From contig NZ_LMDK01000022.1 of NCBI RefSeq assembly GCF_001425055.1, forward strand, positions 1-64,000: a DNA stretch of 64,000 nucleotides. Direction: 5' to 3'. The DNA comes from Pelomonas sp. Root1237 (lineage in GTDB: Bacteria > Pseudomonadota > Gammaproteobacteria > Burkholderiales > Burkholderiaceae_C). The first letter of the stretch is position 1. Every line of letters begins with the position of its first letter. The notes beneath the pieces are model-generated. The model saw nothing but the letters and a program-made list of their open reading frames with translations. It searched no databases and was not told where the DNA came from. The translations under genes were made by a program, and so were the position numbers. Shown here piece by piece: positions 28,799 through 37,194 of this stretch.

Positions 28799-29302
28799 GT
28801 GAAAATCGCTTTCACTGTCATCGCCGCCTGTGCATCGCTGAGTACGGCATATGCGAGTTTGTGCCCGCCGCCCTCCTTGATGGACGTGGACGCTGAAGTT
28901 CGACGCGCTTGGAGCGCCTCTGACACCGTGGTGATGGCCGAGGTAGCTGATATCGACGAGTTCTTTTCGATCGGCGACAGGCGAGTTGGTGAAGTTGAAT
29001 TCGTAGCTCGGCTCTTCGAGCCAAGGACTCCCCCGGACGACGACCCCGAAAACGACCCAAATCTTCGGCAGGTCGTGCACTGGCATGTCTTGGAAACTTG
29101 GAAGGGTGGCAGCCTTCCGGGAACTACCGTAGAAACGGATACGCCCGTGCAATGCTGCGGCAGCGGCGTGCGAGTGTCCGTCGGTACACGACGAGTCCTC
29201 TACCTGCGCGACAACAAGAGGAATTCCGTTCGGGCGTGCTCAGCGGACAGCTATCCCATTCCCGACCAAGCTCGCGTTCTTGCTCGCCTTAGACGCCGGT
29301 AA
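28799..29302 (+). CDS. Small secreted protein with TIMP/NTR-like pattern
   Basis: 167 residues from a GTG at 28799 (AAGG upstream). The signal peptide MKIAFTVIAACASLSTAYA is followed by a Cys. The pattern of a strand-rich start (SDTVVMAEVADI), VHWHVLETWKGGSLPGTTV, then CC and a later VGTRRVLYLRDN and C is like the netrin/TIMP-type OB-fold modules of bacterial secreted proteins. That assignment is from pattern only. The gene shares the low-GC character of the DUF2130 gene, so both may belong to one acquired segment. The 140 bp between this gene and glcF shows nothing recognisable. Confidence 0.6.
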   Translation: MKIAFTVIAACASLSTAYASLCPPPSLMDVDAEVRRAWSASDTVVMAEVADIDEFFSIGDRRVGEVEFVARLFEPRTPPDDDPENDPNLRQVVHWHVLETWKGGSLPGTTVETDTPVQCCGSGVRVSVGTRRVLYLRDNKRNSVRACSADSYPIPDQARVLARLRRR

Positions 29303-29442
29303 GGATGCGACCGGGAAGAGATCCGCTACCTGCGGCCTGAACGACTGCTGCTGCCGTTGAATCGGTTGAGTCGTAGGACCGCTTTGGGTCGACACCCGTC
29401 ATTGGCTGACCCACTGCACCCACAGCAAGCTCACTCGACCAC

Positions 29443-30690
29443 CTACCCGCTCACCCCCCTCAGCGCGTCGTCCAACACTTCGACCCAGTGCCGCACCGGG
29501 TGCGTCGTGCCGCTCTGCAGATGCTGGATGCAGCCGATGTTGGCTGAAACTATCTGTTCGGCCTGCAGCGGCGCCAGCGCTGCGAGCTTGCGGTCGCGCA
29601 GTTGCTTGGACAGCTCGGGCTGCAGCACCGAGTAGGTGCCGGCGGAGCCGCAGCAGAGATGGCTGTCGGTCGGCGCGCAGTCGATCCGAAAGCCAAGGTC
29701 GCGCAGCGCGCCTTCCACGCCGCCCTTGAGCTTCTGGCCATGCTGCAGCGTGCAGGGCGGGTGATAGGCCAGCGAACCTGGCTTGGCCTTGAGGCGGCTC
29801 TTCAGCGCAGGCACCAGCTCGGGCAGCAGCTCGCTGAGGTCCTTGGTCACTTCACTGACGCGCGCGGCCTTGTCGGCATAGGCCGGGTCATGGGCCAACA
29901 GATGGGCGTAATCCTTGACCATGACGCCGCAGCCCGAGGCGTTCATCACCAGGGCCTCGACCCGCTCGCCGAGACCCGAGACCAGCGGCCACCAGGCGTC
30001 GATGTTGCGACGCATGTCGTCCAGCGCGGCCTCGTGGTCGCCCAGGTGCTCGCGGATGGCGCCGCAGCAGCCCGCGCCGTCGGCCACGACAGTCTGGATG
30101 CCGGCGGCGTCCAACACGCGCGCCGTCGCGCTGTTGATATTGGGCGCCATGGCCGGCTGCACGCAGCCCAGCAGCAGCGCGACCTTTCGATTGAGCTGGC
30201 GTGTCGGCCAGTCATGGGCCGTGGCCGGAGGTTTGGCCGGTACCTTGTCCTTCAGCGACGCCGGCACCAAGGGTCGGAACATCTGGCCCAGCTTCATCGC
30301 CGGCTTGAACAGCGGCGAGGTCAGCCCCTCCTTCAACAGCCAGCGCACGCGACGTTCACCACCGGGACGCTCCACCTTGGCATCGACGACGCGCCGGCCG
30401 ATGTCGACCAGGCGGCCGTATTCGACGCCCGACGGACAGGTCGTCTCGCAGTTGCGGCAGGTCAGGCAGCGGTCCAGATGCAGCTGGGTCTCGCGCGTCG
30501 GCTCGACGCCTTCCATGACCTGCTTGATCAGGTAGATGCGGCCGCGCGGGCCGTCGAGCTCGTCGCCCAGCAGCTGGTAGGTCGGGCAGGTGGCCGTGCA
30601 GAAGCCGCAGTGCACGCAGCGGCGCAGGATGCCCTCGGCTTCGGTGCCTTCCAGGGTGCCGGCAAATTCGGGAGCGAGGGTCGTCTGCAT
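29443..30690 (-). CDS. glcF: Glycolate oxidase iron-sulfur subunit
   Basis: 415 residues. Two 4Fe-4S ferredoxin motifs near the N-terminus (CVHCGFCTATCP and CLTCRNCETTCP) pass electrons from the flavin subunits to the membrane quinone pool. Two CCG domains follow (GAGCCGAIREHLGD and HLCCGSAGTYS). Together with GlcD and GlcE it oxidises glycolate to glyoxylate. The start lies 2 nt after the glcE stop. Confidence 0.95.
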   Translation of the reverse strand: MQTTLAPEFAGTLEGTEAEGILRRCVHCGFCTATCPTYQLLGDELDGPRGRIYLIKQVMEGVEPTRETQLHLDRCLTCRNCETTCPSGVEYGRLVDIGRRVVDAKVERPGGERRVRWLLKEGLTSPLFKPAMKLGQMFRPLVPASLKDKVPAKPPATAHDWPTRQLNRKVALLLGCVQPAMAPNINSATARVLDAAGIQTVVADGAGCCGAIREHLGDHEAALDDMRRNIDAWWPLVSGLGERVEALVMNASGCGVMVKDYAHLLAHDPAYADKAARVSEVTKDLSELLPELVPALKSRLKAKPGSLAYHPPCTLQHGQKLKGGVEGALRDLGFRIDCAPTDSHLCCGSAGTYSVLQPELSKQLRDRKLAALAPLQAEQIVSANIGCIQHLQSGTTHPVRHWVEVLDDALRGVSG

Positions 30691-30692
30691 GG

Positions 30693-31763
30693 TCAGAGAT
30701 CGGGATAGAGCCGGCCCGGGTTGAAGACGCCATGTGGATCGAAGGATGCCTTGAGACGCTTGTGGATGGCCGCCAACGGCGCGCTCAGCGGCGCGAACAC
30801 GCCCACGCCCTTGTCCTGGGCGCGGAACAGCGTCGCATGCCCGCCCACAGCTGCTGCGGCATCACGCACGCCGGCAGGCGGCATGGGCGTGACGACCCAG
30901 CGTTGCGCGCCGCCCCATTCGATGAGCTGCTCGCCATGCAACTTGAGCTCGGGCGTCGCACTCGGCAGGGACAGCCGCCAAAGCCGCGCGCCGCCCGCCA
31001 CCGCACGCTCGGCGCCGATGAAGAACTCGTCGCTGTGGTCGCGCAGGCCGGTCCAGAAGGGCTGGGCCATGTCGCCCGGAATGACATCGCCGCCCAACTT
31101 GCGTGCCGCGGCCTCAACGGCCGCGTTCGCGCCGGCCAGGCGCACGAGCAAGGCACCGTCCCACCAGGCACTGGCCTCGATGGGCAGGGGCTCACCGCCC
31201 CAGCGGTTGATTGCCATCAGGGCGGCGGACTGGTCGAAGTCGAAGCGCAGCGTGGCGGTCGCGGCCGGCAGCGGCAACACCTTCAACGTGACCTCGGTGA
31301 TCAACCCCAGCACGCCCAGCGACCCCGCCAGCGCGCGGCTGACATCGAAGCCGGCGACGTTCTTCATGACCGTGCCGCCAAAGCTCAGCAGCTCGCCCTT
31401 GCCGTTGATCATCACGGCGCCGAGCAGATGGTCACGCACCGAGCCCAGCGCCGCCCGCGTCGGCCCTGACAGGCCGGCAGCCACCATGCCGCCCACGGTG
31501 CCTTTGCCACCAAAGCGCGGTGGCTCGAAAGCCAGGCGCTGGTGGCGCTTCGCCAGCAGCGCTTCAACATCGGAGATCGGCGTTCCCGCCAGCGCGCTGA
31601 CAAACAGCTCGCTGGGCTCGTAGGCCGTCACGCCATTCATCTCCAGCGTCGACAGCAGCTCTCCCTGCGGCGCTTCGCCATAGAAGTCCTTGCTGCCGTG
31701 GCCCTGGATGCGCAGCGGTTCGCGGGCATCGCGCAATCGGGCTTGCAGGTCCGCGAAGCTCAA
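30693..31763 (-). CDS. glcE: Glycolate oxidase FAD-binding subunit
   Basis: 356 residues. FAD-linked oxidase domain with the PP-loop-like region FGGKGTVGGMVAAGLSG and GSVRDHLLG, and the shortened C-terminal domain typical of GlcE, ending NPGRLYPDL. ATG overlaps the glcD stop (ATGA), so it is translated with glcD. Confidence 0.94.
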   Translation of the reverse strand: MSFADLQARLRDAREPLRIQGHGSKDFYGEAPQGELLSTLEMNGVTAYEPSELFVSALAGTPISDVEALLAKRHQRLAFEPPRFGGKGTVGGMVAAGLSGPTRAALGSVRDHLLGAVMINGKGELLSFGGTVMKNVAGFDVSRALAGSLGVLGLITEVTLKVLPLPAATATLRFDFDQSAALMAINRWGGEPLPIEASAWWDGALLVRLAGANAAVEAAARKLGGDVIPGDMAQPFWTGLRDHSDEFFIGAERAVAGGARLWRLSLPSATPELKLHGEQLIEWGGAQRWVVTPMPPAGVRDAAAAVGGHATLFRAQDKGVGVFAPLSAPLAAIHKRLKASFDPHGVFNPGRLYPDL

Positions 31764-33238
31764 AACCGCTCCAGTTCCGGGAAGGCCAGCAGGCCGCGCT
31801 TCACATGCATGCGGCCGTATTCGGCGCAGCGGCTCAGGGACGGGATCTGCTTGCCCGGGTTCAGCGTGCCGGCAGGGTCAAAGGCGCGCTTCAACGCCAG
31901 CATCTGCTCACGCTCCTCGGTGCTGAACTGCACGCACATGGAGTTGAGCTTCTCGACGCCGACACCGTGCTCGCCCGTCACCGTGCCGCCCAGGGCGACG
32001 CTGCGCTCCAGGATCTCGGCGCCGAACTGCTCGCAGCGGTGCAACTGGTCGGGGTCGTTGGCGTCGAACAGGATCAGCGGGTGCAGGTTGCCGTCGCCGG
32101 CATGGAAGACATTGGCGCAGCGCAGGCCGTATTTCTTTTCCATCTGCTGGATGTCGAGCAGGATGGTGGCGAGGTGCTTGCGCGGGATGGTCGAGTCCAT
32201 GCACATGTAGTCGGGGCTGATGCGGCCCGACGCCGGGAAAGCGTTCTTGCGGCCGCTCCAGAACTTCAGGCGCTGGGCCTCGTCGGCGCTGACCTGGCAG
32301 CGCGTCGCACCGCTGGCCTGCAGCACGGCTTCCATCTTCGCGACCTCCTCGGCCACCTCCTCGGGCGTGCCGTCGCTTTCGCACAGCAGGATGGCCTCGG
32401 CATCCAGGTCGTAGCCGGCATGCACGAAGTCCTCCACAGCAGCCGTCATCGGCTTGTCCATCATCTCCAGGCCCGCCGGGATGATGCCGGCCGCGATGAT
32501 GGCCGCGACCGCGTCGCCGGCTTTGCGCACGTCGTCGAAGCTGGCCATGATGCAGCGCGCAAGCATGGGCTTGGGCACCAGCTTGACGGTGACTTCGGTG
32601 ATGACGGCCAGCATGCCTTCGCTGCCGACCACCAGGGCCAGCAGGTCCAGCCCCGCCGCGTCCAGGGCCTCGCTGCCGAACTCGATGGGCTCGCCCTCGG
32701 CGGTGAAGCCGCGCAGGCGCAGCACGTTGTGCAGCGTCAAGCCGTACTTCAGGCAGTGCACGCCGCCACTGTTCTCGGCGATGTTGCCGCCAATCGTGCA
32801 GGCGATCTGGCTGCTGGGGTCGGGCGCGTAATACAGGCCGTGAGTCGCCGCGGCTTCGCTGATGGCGAGGTTGCGCACGCCGCATTGCACGCGCGCCGTG
32901 CGTGACAGCGGGTCCAGCGACACGATCCTGTTGAACTTGGCGAGGGCCAGCGTGACGCCCAGTTCATGCGGCATCGCGCCACCCGAAAGGCCCGTGCCCG
33001 CGCCGCGAGCGACGACCGGAACACCGAGACGATGGCAGGCCTTCAGCACAGCCGCCACTTGGGCCTCGGTCTCCGGCAGGGCCACGGCCAACGGGCGCTG
33101 GCGGTAGGCGGTCAGGCCATCGCATTCATAGGGCGTGGTCTGCTCGGCCTGGTGCAGCAGGGCATGGGCCGGCAGCAACGGTGCCAGGGCCGCGATGAGT
33201 GCGGCACGGCGGGCGGCGAGGTCGACGGGGGCGTTCAT
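31760..33238 (-). CDS. glcD: Glycolate oxidase catalytic subunit
   Basis: 492 residues. FAD-binding type-4 domain (VARGAGTGLSGGAMP, ENSGGVHCLKYG) and FAD-oxidase C domain with HAGDGNLHPLILFD and GEHGVGVEK. First gene of the minus-strand glcDEF operon. No glcC regulator or glcB malate synthase is adjacent. A hairpin-rich repeat lies just upstream. Confidence 0.96.
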   Translation of the reverse strand: MNAPVDLAARRAALIAALAPLLPAHALLHQAEQTTPYECDGLTAYRQRPLAVALPETEAQVAAVLKACHRLGVPVVARGAGTGLSGGAMPHELGVTLALAKFNRIVSLDPLSRTARVQCGVRNLAISEAAATHGLYYAPDPSSQIACTIGGNIAENSGGVHCLKYGLTLHNVLRLRGFTAEGEPIEFGSEALDAAGLDLLALVVGSEGMLAVITEVTVKLVPKPMLARCIMASFDDVRKAGDAVAAIIAAGIIPAGLEMMDKPMTAAVEDFVHAGYDLDAEAILLCESDGTPEEVAEEVAKMEAVLQASGATRCQVSADEAQRLKFWSGRKNAFPASGRISPDYMCMDSTIPRKHLATILLDIQQMEKKYGLRCANVFHAGDGNLHPLILFDANDPDQLHRCEQFGAEILERSVALGGTVTGEHGVGVEKLNSMCVQFSTEEREQMLALKRAFDPAGTLNPGKQIPSLSRCAEYGRMHVKRGLLAFPELERF

Positions 33239-33280
33239 GTCGGGCCCACTTTAGTTGCCCATTCCGAATTCGCGACACCC

Positions 33281-33390
33281 GCAATGCATTGAAGTTGCGG
33301 GCCGAGCGCCGGGCCGCTCCCTAGCCGGCACGCGCTGGCGATGTGCTTGCCGGTCAATCCGGCAAGCATCGCCGTCCCCCCGGGGGCTGA
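33281..33390 (-). repeat. Dispersed intergenic repeat, copy A
   Basis: Copy A of an element also found at 55608-55702 (plus strand), with a partial copy at 52032-52076. All three share the core CGGCGCTCGGCCCGCAA or a close variant. Copies A and B also share a hairpin: here GGCGAT...CTTGCCGG / CCGGCAAG...ATCGCC (33337-33373), next to a C/G-run stem (33375-33388). In both full copies the element lies 3' of a periplasmic binding-protein gene in the same orientation. Confidence 0.8.
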
Positions 33391-33400
33391 GGTCGGACAG

Positions 33401-33501
33401 GGCAAGTCCTGAGGACTTGCCGTGCCTGCCGAAGAGCAGCCGCTCTGTCGGCTGCGCGGTCTGCAAGACCGACCAGACTCGCTCGCGTTCAGCGACGCGA
33501 G
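33401..33501. repeat. Array of four further hairpins
   Basis: Continuing from the repeat, successive perfect stems are GGCAAGTCC/GGACTTGCC (33401-33421), GCAGCCG/CGGCTGC (33436-33455), CGGTCT/AGACCG (33457-33471) and CTCGCGT/ACGCGAG (33482-33501). None has a T-run. With the first part this makes about six hairpins in 165 bp and fills the glcD-SBP gap; no ORF there looks real. Confidence 0.7.
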
Positions 33502-33523
33502 GTTGGGCGAGGGGCAGTTCATC

Positions 33524-34381
33524 TCAGCCTTCGATGACGAGCCAGTAGGCCGGCTTGTGCAAGGGCGTCTCGGGCGGCAGCAACGGATTCTTCAGCAACA
33601 GCTGGCGCCGGCGGGCCAGGTGGTGGCGGCGCAGCAGGTCGCCGAAATACTGCTGAAAGAGGCGCGCGAGGCTGCCGTCGCTGGCCGCGGCCTCCATGCC
33701 GCGCTGCAACTCGGCCGCCAGTCGTGGCCGGTCCGGGCGCACGAAGAGATAGGAGGCCGCGGGGTAGCGCAGCAGCACATGGGGCTCGATGACGAGGTCA
33801 TGGGCCGCCGGCGTAGCCGCCTCGTCGTCGATCTCGAAGACGGCGCGCGGGAAGTAGTCGATGCGGCGCATGCGCAGCATGTCGAACAGCGCCTCGTAGC
33901 GGCTGATGCCCTGCACCGGCAGGCCGTTGGCACGCAGGATGGCGGTGTCGGGCCAGTCCTGGCCCTGGCCGGCGACGTAGCGGGAGAGTTCGTTGAGGTC
34001 GTGCAGGTCGCGCCAGCGATCCACGTCCTCGGGGCGGACGAAGGCAACGCGGCAACCGATGAGGCCGCGGTCCATGGGAACGCGCACCGGCAGCAGCCGG
34101 GCCTCGCGCTCGATGCTGGTCATGGTCCAGCACAGATCGATCCGCCCGCTGCGGTCGGCCAGTTCGCGCACGACGCGCGCTTGCGTCATCGGCACGGGCG
34201 ACTCCATCAACTCATAGTCGGCACCGCTGCGCGTGATGGCGAGCTTGATGACGGCCTGCATGTAGTGCCACTGCGGCACGCGGCCGGGTTCGTGCTGGGG
34301 ATAGACCAGCGGTGCGGGCCGCGCGGGCGCCTCGGTGGCGCAGGCAGCCGCGAACATGACCAGCAGCGGCCGGCGCCTCAT
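33524..34381 (-). CDS. Periplasmic solute-binding protein-like, SBP family 3
   Basis: 285 residues from ATG 34381, where a signal peptide starts (MRRRPLLVMFAAACATEAPA). The upstream extension of the frame overlaps phaM antisense and is rejected. The body has the two-lobe pattern of family 3 binding proteins: a segment near 45-75, 'GRIDLCWTMTS', then EALFDMLRMRRIDYFP and a C-terminal SDGSLARLFQQYFGD. No permease or ATPase is nearby, so it may act as a stand-alone sensor or lectin-like protein, or be a diverged paralogue. The ligand is unknown. Confidence 0.75.
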   Translation of the reverse strand: MRRRPLLVMFAAACATEAPARPAPLVYPQHEPGRVPQWHYMQAVIKLAITRSGADYELMESPVPMTQARVVRELADRSGRIDLCWTMTSIEREARLLPVRVPMDRGLIGCRVAFVRPEDVDRWRDLHDLNELSRYVAGQGQDWPDTAILRANGLPVQGISRYEALFDMLRMRRIDYFPRAVFEIDDEAATPAAHDLVIEPHVLLRYPAASYLFVRPDRPRLAAELQRGMEAAASDGSLARLFQQYFGDLLRRHHLARRRQLLLKNPLLPPETPLHKPAYWLVIEG

Positions 34382-34412
34382 CACCCTCCCGTCGCGCCGG
34401 TTCGCCTTCGCC

Positions 34413-35180
34413 TCAAGGCTTGCGGCGCGCGCTGCTGCGTGGCTTGGCCGCCTTCGCGGCGGCGGTCTTCGCGGCCGGCTTGGGCGCGGCGCCGGACGCC
34501 AGGCCCTTGGCGACGCCACCCACCACCGCCCCGGGCACGCTGGCCGCGCGCTTCAGCGTTTCGCTGGCGGCGTCGAAGCTCTGCTTGACGAGGTTGCCGG
34601 CGAGGTTCTTGGCCGCATCGGTCGCGGTGTCCTTCATGGCCGAGGTGGCCAGCTGCGTGAACTGCTGGCTCAGCGCCGTCCACCACTGCGTCGGGTCGAC
34701 GACGGCGGCCGGGTTGTCGGCCACGGCCTTGGCTGCATCGCCGGCCGTCTTCACGGTCTTGGCGGCGACCTTGCTGGCGGTATTGGCCGTCTTGGTCACC
34801 GTCTGAGCCGCAGCCTGGGCCACCGGCGCCGCGGCGGCCAGGATTTCGGGTGGGATGCCGGGCCAGGAGGTGCCGTCGCCACCGGTGGGCAGCTTGAGGC
34901 TGTCGCGCAGGTCGGCCAGCGGCACGTTCATCGACTTCAGCGTCGACAGCGTCATGCGCTGCACCTCCAGCGCCTGGATGGTGGCGGCCAGCATGCGCGC
35001 GTTCTGCTCCAGCCAGAACTGCACCGTGCGCAGCTCCTCGATGCGCTTGGAGAGCTCCTCCGGGTTGAGCGTCGGCGCCACCCACTGGCCGATGCCGGGC
35101 AAGGCCGAGCCGGCGTTCTTGACGAGGCCCTGCAGGAACTCGAAACCGGGCACGAACTTGGTGAAGCTGTTGTCGCTCAT
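34413..35180 (-). CDS. phaM: PHA granule-associated protein PhaM
   Basis: 255 residues. PhaM activates PHA synthase and tethers polyhydroxyalkanoate granules to the nucleoid. The N-terminal segment has the family pattern: PTLNPEELSKRIEELRTVQFWLEQNARML and LEVQRMTLSTLKSM. The C-terminus is a Lys/Ala/Pro-rich tail (KPAAKTAAAKAAKPRSSARRKP) that fits DNA binding. The middle carries Ala/Thr/Lys-rich amphipathic repeats. The ATG at 35180 has AGGAGACAAG before it, which decides against the longer frame. Confidence 0.87.
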   Translation of the reverse strand: MSDNSFTKFVPGFEFLQGLVKNAGSALPGIGQWVAPTLNPEELSKRIEELRTVQFWLEQNARMLAATIQALEVQRMTLSTLKSMNVPLADLRDSLKLPTGGDGTSWPGIPPEILAAAAPVAQAAAQTVTKTANTASKVAAKTVKTAGDAAKAVADNPAAVVDPTQWWTALSQQFTQLATSAMKDTATDAAKNLAGNLVKQSFDAASETLKRAASVPGAVVGGVAKGLASGAAPKPAAKTAAAKAAKPRSSARRKP

Positions 35181-35209
35181 GTCTTGTCTCCTGTAAGGGC
35201 ACTTCCATC

Positions 35210-36118
35210 CTACTTGCTGGGCAGCAGGGCTTCGACAATAAAACCCTGCTCGGCCAGCAGCTTGGGCAGGGCCCGCGGGCCGCTCATGTGCAGCGCGCCC
35301 ACGGCCACCAGCAGGCGCTGGCCGGCGCCATGCAAGGCCGCGATGCGCTCGGCCAGCGGGCCGTTGCGATCGTCGTTGACTCGCCTGAACCAAGCGCGTT
35401 CGGCCGGGCTGTCGGCGCAGGCGCACCAGCGCGGATAGTTCGCCAACGTCCCCAGGTCACCGCGCGACCAGGCGCTGCTGAGCCGGCGCAGCGGCTCGCG
35501 CATCTGGCCGCCGCGCAACTGGCGCAGGGTGCCGTCGACGATGGCGGGCAGCTCGGCCGCCGCAGGCTCCAGCGCCTGCAGCTGCTCCTCGACGCTCTCC
35601 AGCGACTGCACCGGCCGGCCCTCGCTCCTGGCGCGCGCCAGCAGCATGACGTCCTGGCCAAAACCGGCATCAAAGCCATCGCGGCGCGCCTCCATCAGCG
35701 ACAGCATGCTGAGCTGCAACATGACCGGCAGCGCGCTCAGGGCACCAGGCGACAGGCAGGCGGCGCGGGCCTGGGTGTCCAGGCGCTGGGCCAGAGCCGG
35801 CGGCAGGGGTGCGGCTTTGGGCATGGCGGCCAGCACGGCACCGACGTCGGCGGGGTCGAGCTCCACGGCCAGCACCTCGGTCTGCGCCCAGGCCGCGCGC
35901 AGGGCCGGCCCGGCATAGGCCCAGTCGGCCTTGCCGACATGCAGGCTGCCGAACAGATAGCTGGTGTGGCCGCCACGGCTGACGCGCCACAGCAGGCCAC
36001 GGTCCGGCGCCTTGGCGGCCCAGGTGGCGGCCTGCTCGGCACTCGGCAGGGCCGGCGCCGGCGGGCAGGCGGCATGGGCACTGCCGACGAGAAAGGCCAA
36101 AAGGAGGGCGCGGATCAT
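35210..36118 (-). CDS. TraB/GumN family protein
   Basis: 302 residues with a signal peptide (MIRALLLAFLVGSAHA). The family motif GLLWRVSRGGHTSYLFGSLHVGK is at about 41-63, and a C-terminal LVAVGALHMSGPRALPKLL with the conserved GxxH is present. Distant relatives of Tiki proteases; enzymatic activity in bacteria is not established. The start overlaps the stop of the upstream aspartic protease-like gene by 4 nt. Confidence 0.88.
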   Translation of the reverse strand: MIRALLLAFLVGSAHAACPPAPALPSAEQAATWAAKAPDRGLLWRVSRGGHTSYLFGSLHVGKADWAYAGPALRAAWAQTEVLAVELDPADVGAVLAAMPKAAPLPPALAQRLDTQARAACLSPGALSALPVMLQLSMLSLMEARRDGFDAGFGQDVMLLARARSEGRPVQSLESVEEQLQALEPAAAELPAIVDGTLRQLRGGQMREPLRRLSSAWSRGDLGTLANYPRWCACADSPAERAWFRRVNDDRNGPLAERIAALHGAGQRLLVAVGALHMSGPRALPKLLAEQGFIVEALLPSK

Positions 36119-36636
36119 GGGCGGGGTTCGATACGGAGTTCACCAGGTTTCTGGCTGAAGTGCAGGCGACCGAGCACGTCCATGCCAAGCAGCGGCGCGC
36201 CCAGGTCGGGCAGCACAGTCACCATCAACTTGTCGGCGCGCACGCCGCCTTCCAGCGCAACGTCGGCCCGCGCAAGAAAGCCGCGCGTGGCGCCGGCCGC
36301 GGTATGGGCGCGCACGGCGCCCAGCGGCTTGAGGCCGGCTCGCTCCGCCAACACTTGCGGCAGGGCCGTCGTGGTGGCGCCGGTGTCGACGAGGAAATCC
36401 ACCTCGATGCCGTCGACCCGGCCGGGCCAGTGGAAGTGGCCGTCGCCCCCGCGCGTCAGCACGATGACCTCGCCGGCAAGCTGGAAGCGGCTGGCCTCGC
36501 GCTCGTGCTCCCACAGCTTGAAACCCAGGAAAATGCCCAAGCCGATCAACAGCCAGATCGTCATCAGCTTGAGGGTGTGCGGCAGATCCTGGTGGGACAC
36601 GGGGGGCGACTGAGGCGAGGGTTTGCGCGGGACCAC
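36115..36636 (-). CDS. Membrane-anchored retropepsin-like aspartic protease
   Basis: 173 residues from a GTG at 36636, or 149 from ATG 36564; no good ribosome site decides. One TM helix (about 25-41) is followed by a periplasmic clan AA domain with the active-site motif DTGATTT (Asp84) and the C-terminal GMDVLGRL. Single-domain retropepsins like this work as dimers. The substrate is unknown. It overlaps the TraB/GumN gene. Confidence 0.82.
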   Translation of the reverse strand: MVPRKPSPQSPPVSHQDLPHTLKLMTIWLLIGLGIFLGFKLWEHEREASRFQLAGEVIVLTRGGDGHFHWPGRVDGIEVDFLVDTGATTTALPQVLAERAGLKPLGAVRAHTAAGATRGFLARADVALEGGVRADKLMVTVLPDLGAPLLGMDVLGRLHFSQKPGELRIEPRP

Positions 36637-36665
36637 ACGATACCCGGCCCCACCAGAATGCCTTC

Positions 36666-37142
36666 ATGACGCCGCCGCCCGCCCTGCTCATCGCGCTGCT
36701 GCTCGCCGGTGGCAGCGATGAGCTGGTGTTGAACCGCTTCAACGACCCCTTCGAGGCCGTGTCGGCCGATATCGCCGATTGCCCGGAGCCCCGCGGCCCG
36801 CGCATCACGGCCGCCGAGGCCCGCGTGCAAGCTCACCATCGCGCCGAGCGCGGCACCACCTGCTGGCTCAAGGGCGAATGCAGCGAACCCAATGCCTTCC
36901 GCTATGACGCGGCCATTGCCGGGGCCTTGCGTGCCAAGCTGAACGGCACGGCCGCCCTGCATCCGAGCAGCCTGTGGCTGACCGTGCAGGGCCGGGTCGT
37001 TTACCTCGAGGGCTGCGTCGGGCACGCCGAGCAGGCGACTGAACTGGAGGCCCGGGCACGTGGGTTGCCGGAGGTGCAGCAAGCCCTGGCCCTGGTGCGG
37101 GTCGGCCAGGGCGGCGTCGTGCCCTATCGGCGCATGAATTGA
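36666..37142 (+). CDS. BON-domain protein
   Basis: 158 residues. The N-terminal hydrophobic segment is short and may be a signal peptide. The C-terminal half has the BON (OsmY/nodulation) pattern: FRYDAAIAGALRAKLNG, SLWLTVQGRVVYLEGCVG, then EARARGLPEVQQALALVRVG. BON domains bind phospholipid and occur in periplasmic stress proteins. Divergent from the aspartic protease gene across 29 bp, so the promoters must overlap. Confidence 0.8.
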   Translation: MTPPPALLIALLLAGGSDELVLNRFNDPFEAVSADIADCPEPRGPRITAAEARVQAHHRAERGTTCWLKGECSEPNAFRYDAAIAGALRAKLNGTAALHPSSLWLTVQGRVVYLEGCVGHAEQATELEARARGLPEVQQALALVRVGQGGVVPYRRMN

Positions 37143-37194
37143 CCTGCAAGACCCCAGGCGTGACAACGCCGCCCTGCCTTGTCACGATGGCCCC

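Noticed and set aside
33401-33501. CRISPR array or integron attC sites
   Set aside because: The hairpins differ from each other, with no equal repeats and spacers and no RYYYAAC/GTTRRRY ends.
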